Shown here one piece after another: positions 5,652-8,886 of a stretch of DNA of 8,886 nt. The stretch is from positions 1 to 8,886 of the forward strand of contig JAHFOM010000034.1 in assembly GCA_023261685.1 (NCBI GenBank), in the 5' to 3' direction. The position numbers were made by a program, and so were the translations under genes. The first letter of the stretch is position 1; the number at the start of each line of letters is the position of its first letter. The DNA is from Candidatus Moraniibacteriota bacterium. GTDB taxonomy: Bacteria > Patescibacteriota > Minisyncoccia > Moranbacterales > UBA1568. Under the pieces are notes generated by a model, which was given only the letters and a program-made list of their open reading frames with translations, ran no database searches and was not told the DNA's origin.

Positions 5652-6074
5652 CTATTTTGTCTGCAGAAAACGATCTATCGCCACCATATACTCACCGAAT
5701 TGCGCGATACCCTTTTGCAAGTCGGAAACGAATTTCTCGGAACTGATACCTTCATACTCGTGTACCAATTTGTTTCGCAAACCGACGATAGGCGTCATCC
5801 GATCAACGAGATCCTTTGGCAAAACATCAGCCCGAGCGAGAATAAAAAACGTTTCTTGCAGAGTCTGTGGTGAGGCCAACTGCTCGGAAGCAATAACGTG
5901 CGTATTGATATCGAGCATTGTGTCAACCATCAGCTGAAAATTGCGCTCCACCGCACGAAGCAGAATAGTATCAGACACGACATCCAGAGCACTCTTTTTG
6001 AGTGCTGGGTCAATTTCCCGAATGTATCCTTCGATACTATTAATTTTTCTCCGCACCAGATCCTTATTCAACAT
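5652..6074 (-). CDS. hepT: HepT-like HEPN-domain RNase toxin
   Basis: A 140-residue all-alpha HEPN (DUF86) protein. The catalytic RX4HXY motif is R100-NKLV-H105-E-Y107. In characterised HepT-MntA (type VII) systems this motif makes the protein an RNase toxin, and the Tyr is the residue AMPylated by the partner. Conserved family features seen are RRKINSIEGYIREI near the start, DTILLRAVERNFQLMVD in the middle and VGLRNKLVHEYEGI near the motif. ATG 6074 overlaps the 3' end of mntA by 11 bases, so translation is probably coupled. The frame is open further upstream, to 6182, inside mntA, but that part is not HEPN-like. Assignment is by motif and partner; whether it is actually toxic is not shown. 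Confidence 0.9.
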   Translation of the reverse strand: MLNKDLVRRKINSIEGYIREIDPALKKSALDVVSDTILLRAVERNFQLMVDTMLDINTHVIASEQLASPQTLQETFFILARADVLPKDLVDRMTPIVGLRNKLVHEYEGISSEKFVSDLQKGIAQFGEYMVAIDRFLQTK

Positions 6075-6480
6075 ATTGTTTTTGATATTTTTTGAGGGTC
6101 TGCTGATATAATATTTGGTCCAGGTCGAAAAGGCGCTGTTCATCCAAGTATGTTTGCACCGCATAGGTATAGAAGCGCTCATAGCTATCCCCTACTGCAA
6201 AAACCACCTGATGATTCTTGATGACTTCACGCAAGAGGAATGGCCCAGCCGCTGAGAGGTTGATCGCTTCGACATTCCCAAAACCAACCGCTTGGACCAG
6301 ATCATTCTGAAGGTTAGCCTGTTCGGCATAGTCAAGTGTCCGCTCAGAGACATAACCGAAGTCATAGTCACTCAGAGCATGCGTTGCTCCACTCGCCTGT
6401 GAACCAAACAAAAGCAACAGCTTCAAATTATACTGTTCGGTCAGTAACCTTATTTTTTCCTGATTCAAGATATGCTTCAT
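6064..6480 (-). CDS. mntA: MntA-like minimal nucleotidyltransferase antitoxin
   Basis: A 138-residue protein of the MNT (DNA polymerase beta-like) fold. The signature GSX10DXD is present exactly: G26 S27 ... D38-Y-D40 in LFGSQASGATHALSDYDFGYV, with a third acidic residue likely at E71 (NVEAINLS). In studied homologues the protein transfers AMP from ATP to the Tyr of the HEPN toxin RX4HXY motif and so blocks it. The partner hepT follows with an 11-bp overlap, antitoxin gene first, as in characterised modules. ATG 6480 is about 25 bases below a strong promoter. Only AAGAAG, some 15 bases upstream, resembles a ribosome binding site. Confidence 0.9.
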   Translation of the reverse strand: MKHILNQEKIRLLTEQYNLKLLLLFGSQASGATHALSDYDFGYVSERTLDYAEQANLQNDLVQAVGFGNVEAINLSAAGPFLLREVIKNHQVVFAVGDSYERFYTYAVQTYLDEQRLFDLDQILYQQTLKKYQKQYVE

Positions 6481-6505
6481 AGATACACCATTACTTCTTT
6501 TTTAC

Positions 6506-6534
6506 ATTCTAGCACAAAAACAGCCTCCAATCAA
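6506..6534 (-). promoter_or_regulatory. Strong promoter of the mntA-hepT operon
   Basis: TTGATT, a 17-base spacer, then TAGAAT with the TGn extension (TGTGCTAGAAT). Predicted initiation gives a leader of roughly 19 bases. No terminator is visible between hepT and pilD, so the transcript may continue into the prepilin peptidase gene. Confidence 0.75.
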
Positions 6535-6575
6535 GAAAAATTCCCTAGAAACATTTCGTGAAGCAACGTCAAAAA

Positions 6576-6658
6576 TTTAGAAGTTCGACTTCCAAAAATG
6601 GGCAGAGCGATGGTTTGGATACTGTTTGGGAGTTCAACTTCCAAATAAGTCTCCCAAA
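6576..6658. repeat. Tandem hairpin repeat unit (TTCRA-loop family), copy 2
   Basis: The first hairpin, TTTaGAAGT-tcg-ACTTCcAAA (6576-6596), is followed by a spacer of about 28 bases containing GTTTGGATACT. Next comes GGgAGTT-c-AACTtCC (6628-6642), which is nested in a larger stem TTTGGGAG / CTCCCAAA (6625-6632 with 6651-6658). The layout matches the unit at 7635-7721, and the internal spacers match at 16 of 24 positions by eye. It fills most of the intergenic stretch between the mntA promoter and the AbiEii stop. There is no T-run, so it is not a clear terminator. Confidence 0.75.
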
Positions 6659-6679
6659 TAGAAAGTGGAAACAAAAAGG

Positions 6680-7363
6680 CTACCCTTCCAGATGGAGCAT
6701 TTTTTCTGCAAGCAGAGGAATTTCCTTTTGAAAAAAGAGTTTCACTATTTTCCAGTCGATAGAAAAAAGTGTATGCGGCATCGGATCATTCTCGGCATCC
6801 GTAAAATATACCAGACTTTTCAAAAAATGCGGCAGACTGTGATGCTGCTCCGGATAACAGAGGACGGCAGACCGGAGCGCCTCTTCAAGCGTGAGACGAT
6901 GCTGTGCGAGCCAGTAGAGATCGACAAAGTCGCGTTTCTTACCCCGCTGACTCACGGCAACAATTTTCATCGCCGCTATATCTTCCGGTGAAAGGATAGT
7001 GACTGATCCACAGCGGAGTCCGCTCGCGCTCGGACGAAAAAACGGGTATGCAATAAAACTCACCTTTGCCCCCTCGAAAAGACCATAGAGTGTCCCTTGC
7101 TCGATCAGCGTCGTCGTCCAGTCGCCCGAGGCCAATAACAATCTCTCTATTTCTTCCACTGAAAAATCTTGCTCTTCGGTAAAAAAATCAAGATCCACGG
7201 ATACCCGATGCCCCACCTGAAGAGCAAGCGCTGTCCCTCCAGCCAGATACCACTGAGACTCCCGAAGCCACGAGAACTCCATGCATTTAACGAACGCCTT
7301 TTTTGTGGCGTTCGGCATAACATCCAGATGCAATTTTTCCAATGTCACTTCCCGCATATTCAT
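6680..7363 (-). CDS. AbiEii/AbiGii-type nucleotidyltransferase (toxin-like)
   Basis: A 227-residue protein of the nucleotidyl transferase AbiEii/AbiGii toxin family (DUF1814-like). The core motif WYLAGGTALALQVGHRVSVDLDFFT (about 38-62) carries GG42-43, H52 and the metal-binding D57-x-D59. The later LSPEDIAAMKIVAVSQRGKKRDFVDLYWLAQ (about 125-154) is the family's conserved K and DFVDLYxL region. Members act as nucleotidyltransferase toxins in AbiE-like abortive infection or toxin-antitoxin modules; some modify tRNA. The target here is unknown. ATG 7363 overlaps the TGA of the upstream gene (ATGA), indicating translational coupling; another ATG follows two codons later and an upstream TTG is less likely. 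The usual AbiEi antitoxin is absent; its place is taken by a small DUF6922-like protein. Confidence 0.88.
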   Translation of the reverse strand: MNMREVTLEKLHLDVMPNATKKAFVKCMEFSWLRESQWYLAGGTALALQVGHRVSVDLDFFTEEQDFSVEEIERLLLASGDWTTTLIEQGTLYGLFEGAKVSFIAYPFFRPSASGLRCGSVTILSPEDIAAMKIVAVSQRGKKRDFVDLYWLAQHRLTLEEALRSAVLCYPEQHHSLPHFLKSLVYFTDAENDPMPHTLFSIDWKIVKLFFQKEIPLLAEKMLHLEG

Positions 7364-7590
7364 TGTAAAACCAATGTCCAAAGCGCTTTTGATTTTTCAT
7401 GCAGCGCGCTTCGTGAATGATCCAGTACCTGCTTGATGGTGGCTTTCGGATAGCGTGAAAACAACCAGCGAATGTCTTCATCATCCCCAAAATCAAGCAC
7501 ACGCTCGATGATATACGAAGTATGCTCGTCAGGATTGAGAGTTTCAACATTGATATCCCAAAAAAGCGCTTGTTTCTCTAGGGTATTCAT
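7360..7590 (-). CDS. Small DUF6922-like protein paired with AbiEii
   Basis: A 76-residue acidic protein beginning MNTLEKQALFWDINVETL and containing IIERVLDFGDDEDIRWLFSRYPKATIKQVL. This pattern resembles DUF6922-type small proteins that often precede AbiEii-family genes; the family name is from memory and not verified here. It has no visible enzyme motif. Gene order, the 4-bp ATGA overlap and a shared promoter suggest it is the partner, possibly the antitoxin, of the nucleotidyltransferase; that role is inferred. GGAGGA lies directly before the ATG, and the -10 box ends only 6 bases upstream, so the mRNA may be leaderless. Confidence 0.75.
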   Translation of the reverse strand: MNTLEKQALFWDINVETLNPDEHTSYIIERVLDFGDDEDIRWLFSRYPKATIKQVLDHSRSALHEKSKALWTLVLQ

Positions 7591-7596
7591 TCCTCC

Positions 7597-7625
7597 ATTA
7601 TAGCATAAAAAATATCTTTTTTCAA
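7597..7625 (-). promoter_or_regulatory. Strong promoter of the DUF6922-AbiEii operon
   Basis: TTGAAA, a 17-base spacer and a perfect TATAAT with the TGn extension (ATGCTATAAT). The -10 ends 6 bases before ATG 7590, so the transcript would begin at or next to the start codon. GGAGGA fills the gap but would lie outside the mRNA if initiation is at the normal distance. Confidence 0.8.
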
Positions 7626-7634
7626 GTCAAAAAA

Positions 7635-7721
7635 TTTGGAAGAAAGGCTTCCAAAAAGTGGCTGGCGGGTTGTTTGGATGCTCCTCTTGTACTGAGGAAT
7701 TCAACTCCTCAGTACAAGAGG
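7635..7721. repeat. Tandem hairpin repeat unit, copy 3 (A and B hairpins)
   Basis: Hairpin A, TTTGGAAG-aaagg-CTTCCAAA (7635-7655), is followed by a spacer with GTTTGGATGCT. Hairpin B is a perfect 16-bp stem, CCTCTTGTACTGAGGA / TCCTCAGTACAAGAGG (7683-7698 with 7706-7721), around the loop ATTCAAC. The order hairpin-spacer-hairpin is the same as at 6576-6658. Confidence 0.8.
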
Positions 7722-7731
7722 GGTGGGAGGT

Positions 7732-7756
7732 TACTTGGAGGTTCGACCTCCAAGTA
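7732..7756. repeat. Palindrome identical to the one in the prepilin leader
   Basis: TACTTGGAGGT-tcg-ACCTCCAAGTA is an 11-bp perfect inverted repeat with a 3-base loop; its inner 23 bases equal 4615-4637. It is followed at 7761 by GGCTG...CTGTTGGGTAAG, which weakly resembles the spacer of the A/B units (about 13 of 24 positions by eye). The whole stretch 7591-7873 contains no gene. Confidence 0.85.
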
Positions 7757-7800
7757 CAGAGGCTGAACCGCTGTTGGGTAAGTGTGTTACAACAGGGGAC

Positions 7801-7831
7801 AAAAAAGCAGCCTGCCTATCAGCGGACTGCT
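7801..7831 (-). terminator. Intrinsic terminator downstream of the IS side
   Basis: On the minus strand, AGCAG(T)CC ... GG-CTGCT is followed by six Ts. It lies 43 bases after the transposase stop but outside the IS. Before the insertion it probably closed a minus-strand gene located beyond the right end of the window. Confidence 0.6.
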
Positions 7832-7847
7832 CTTTGTTGAGAAAAGA

Positions 7848-7856
7848 TACCTGACC
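7848..7856. repeat. Target-site duplication of the IS, left copy
   Basis: TACCTGACC directly abuts the left terminal inverted repeat and is repeated exactly at 8836-8844 beyond the right one. A 9-bp duplication marks the insertion. Confidence 0.88.
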
Positions 7857-7873
7857 TGCTCTGTAGAAAACAT
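7857..7873. repeat. IS terminal inverted repeat, left
   Basis: TGCTCTGTAGAAAACAT, the exact reverse complement of 8819-8835. The transposase TAG stop (7874-7876) immediately adjoins it. Confidence 0.9.
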
Positions 7874-8782
7874 CTACAGACGCACTACCAGCACATTGTA
7901 GGTAAAGAGCCGGAGCATCATCTCTCGCATCTGCGACCAGTAGGTTCTCGCACGGAGAAATGACCCGAGCCTTCGTTTGATGACACTGTTCACTGTCTCG
8001 ATATTCCAGCGTTGGCCGTAGAGCTCTTTGTTGAATCGGGTCGCCATGATGCGCCGATACTTCCCTGTCGGGAGATGCTTCGTCGGTCGTCCGATCCGGT
8101 TCGGAATGATGCTTTCAATACCATGTTCATCCCTAGCGAATTGATGGGCATGTTCTGCGTCATAGCCGGCATCAGCGAGGATGATACGCAGTTTCTTTCG
8201 TTTGAGAGTTTCATGGAGAGCCACTCTCCAGTGCAGGATATCAGGACTTGGTCCCCAGGAAGGAATGCCTGCCAGCACGAGATAGGAATCACGATCGATG
8301 ATGATACCCACTTTAGGGAATCGAGAGTAGGTCGTTTCCTGTACGCTTCCACCTCCCTTGGCCTTTCTCCGGACGAAGTAGGAACTCACATGATGTGATT
8401 CGAAGCCAGTCGAATCGATAGCAGAGAGTCGAATAGTTTTCCGCATCAGCTTCATACCAGTCGCTTTCTCGAGAATATCGTTCATGAGGCGGTCGAGCGG
8501 ACCTTTCCCAGTCAGGCGATGCGCGGCTTTTTGAAGAGTGGTGTAGTGCGGGACATGCTTCAATTCCAGTACCTTTCGGAGATCGGAAGTATCCATGAGT
8601 ATTGCCTCAATACCGCGATAATCCGTTTTGAAGAATTCTTTCAAGACGAGGCAAGTAAAGAGCTGAGCCTGGGTGAATTTCTTCGGGCTTTTTTTGTGAT
8701 GATACGCGGGAAGTGTTTGTTTGGCGGTTTCGTAGGCGACGCTGGCAACTGCTTTAGGAGATTTTGAAGTGCGGGTAGGCAT
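7874..8782 (-). CDS. DDE transposase, IS5-like family
   Basis: A 302-residue transposase, intact, carrying out cut-and-paste or copy-type transposition at the IS ends. The catalytic triad is readable: Asp123 (SAIDSTGFE), Asp204 (ILADAGYD) and Glu262. The last lies inside the YREK signature Y255-x2-R258-x3-E262-x6-K269 (YGQRWNIETVNSVIK), typical of DDE_Tnp_1 enzymes. The N-terminal part (TQAQLFTCLVLKEFF, YRGIEAILMDTSDLRKVLELKHVPHYTTLQKA) is the DNA-binding and dimerisation region of this group. ATG 8782 is about 18 bases below the -10 box; GAAAG is a weak ribosome binding site. The stop is TAG at the left inverted repeat. Exact subgroup assignment is uncertain. Confidence 0.93.
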   Translation of the reverse strand: MPTRTSKSPKAVASVAYETAKQTLPAYHHKKSPKKFTQAQLFTCLVLKEFFKTDYRGIEAILMDTSDLRKVLELKHVPHYTTLQKAAHRLTGKGPLDRLMNDILEKATGMKLMRKTIRLSAIDSTGFESHHVSSYFVRRKAKGGGSVQETTYSRFPKVGIIIDRDSYLVLAGIPSWGPSPDILHWRVALHETLKRKKLRIILADAGYDAEHAHQFARDEHGIESIIPNRIGRPTKHLPTGKYRRIMATRFNKELYGQRWNIETVNSVIKRRLGSFLRARTYWSQMREMMLRLFTYNVLVVRL

Positions 8783-8799
8783 AGGTGTATTTTTCTTTC

Positions 8800-8828
8800 A
8801 GTATACCACGGGATCGCTATGTTTTCTA
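8800..8828 (-). promoter_or_regulatory. Transposase promoter overlapping the right inverted repeat
   Basis: TAGAAA (-35, inside the terminal repeat 8819-8835), a 17-base spacer and TATACT with the TGn extension (TGGTATACT). Transposase bound to the end could repress its own gene, as inferred from the overlap. Confidence 0.55.
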
Positions 8829-8835
8829 CAGAGCA
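8819..8835. repeat. IS terminal inverted repeat, right
   Basis: ATGTTTTCTACAGAGCA, the perfect reverse complement of the left end. It contains the proposed -35 of the transposase promoter. Confidence 0.9.
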
Positions 8836-8844
8836 TACCTGACC
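8836..8844. repeat. Target-site duplication of the IS, right copy
   Basis: TACCTGACC, identical to 7848-7856. The remaining 42 bases to the window end show no recognisable feature. Confidence 0.88.
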
Positions 8845-8886
8845 CCTTTTCACTTTCAATTACAATAGGAAGTCAAAAAATATCAA

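Larger units (their letters stand above)
7857..8835 (-). mobile_element. Complete IS element (IS5-like, 979 bp)
   Basis: Bounded by 17-bp perfect terminal inverted repeats, TGCTCTGTAGAAAACAT (7857-7873) and its complement (8819-8835), with a 9-bp target duplication on both sides. It contains one intact transposase gene that ends exactly where the left repeat ends. The left repeat plus the next bases form a small hairpin CTGTAG / CTACAG. The size, the YREK signature and the duplication length fit the IS5/IS4 supergroup. The element looks recent, since all its parts are intact. Confidence 0.92.

Noticed and set aside
6625..6658. Intrinsic terminator of the AbiEii gene
   Set aside because: The stem TTTGGGAG/CTCCCAAA is present but no T-run follows on the minus strand; it fits the hairpin repeat family better.
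6576..7756. CRISPR array
   Set aside because: The repeats are palindromic, unequal in sequence and irregularly spaced, with genes between them, and no cas genes are present.
7732..7756. tRNA T-arm or tRNA gene remnant, because of the GGTTCGACC sequence
   Set aside because: The loop is 5 bases or fewer and the flanks form one long palindrome; no acceptor, D-arm or anticodon parts are found nearby.
7763..7784. Third clear copy of the A/B spacer
   Set aside because: Only about half the positions match, so homology to the other spacers is not secure and it is not called as a full unit.

Overview
The window looks like a piece of a reduced bacterial genome, most plausibly a Patescibacteria/CPR (Parcubacteria-type) lineage. 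The reasons are the compact one-strand layout, near-leaderless promoters with extended -10 boxes, a small prepilin/prepilin-peptidase cluster, and small toxin-antitoxin-like modules packed between hairpin repeats. This assignment is an inference; no rRNA or other phylogenetic marker besides ligA is present. All recognisable genes are on the minus strand. TAA, TAG and TGA all serve as stops, so the standard bacterial code is used.

Read in the direction of transcription (high to low coordinates), the window starts with a complete insertion sequence (7857-8835). It has an intact DDE transposase, 17-bp perfect terminal inverted repeats and a 9-bp target duplication. Next comes a repeat-rich intergenic stretch, then a two-gene module: a small DUF6922-like protein overlapping (ATGA) an AbiEii-type nucleotidyltransferase. 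A second repeat-rich intergenic stretch precedes an MntA-HepT (nucleotidyltransferase antitoxin / HEPN RNase toxin) pair. Forty bases later a type IV pilus block begins: prepilin peptidase (PilD), then three prepilin-like proteins (FimT/GspH-like, PilV-like, PilW-like). A separately transcribed PEP-CTERM surface protein follows, closed by a strong intrinsic terminator. The last gene is ligA (NAD-dependent DNA ligase), cut off by the window edge.

The pilus block forms a logical unit: the peptidase would cleave and methylate the three prepilins encoded directly downstream. The PEP-CTERM protein needs an exosortase that is not in the window. The two toxin-antitoxin-like modules sit between copies of a dispersed hairpin repeat.

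The least ordinary feature is the 5' end of the FimT-like prepilin gene. It contains two dispersed palindromic repeats, which give an abnormal 92-residue leader. It also contains a perfect 16-bp inverted repeat enclosing 71 bp. Inverting that 71-bp segment on paper would place an in-frame ATG exactly 10 codons before the GFTLIEV cleavage site, a canonical short prepilin leader. A second notable signal is a set of tandem hairpins (4594-4637, 6576-6658, 7635-7756). Their stem sequences vary with pairing kept, while the loop core TTCRA is retained, always in the same orientation.
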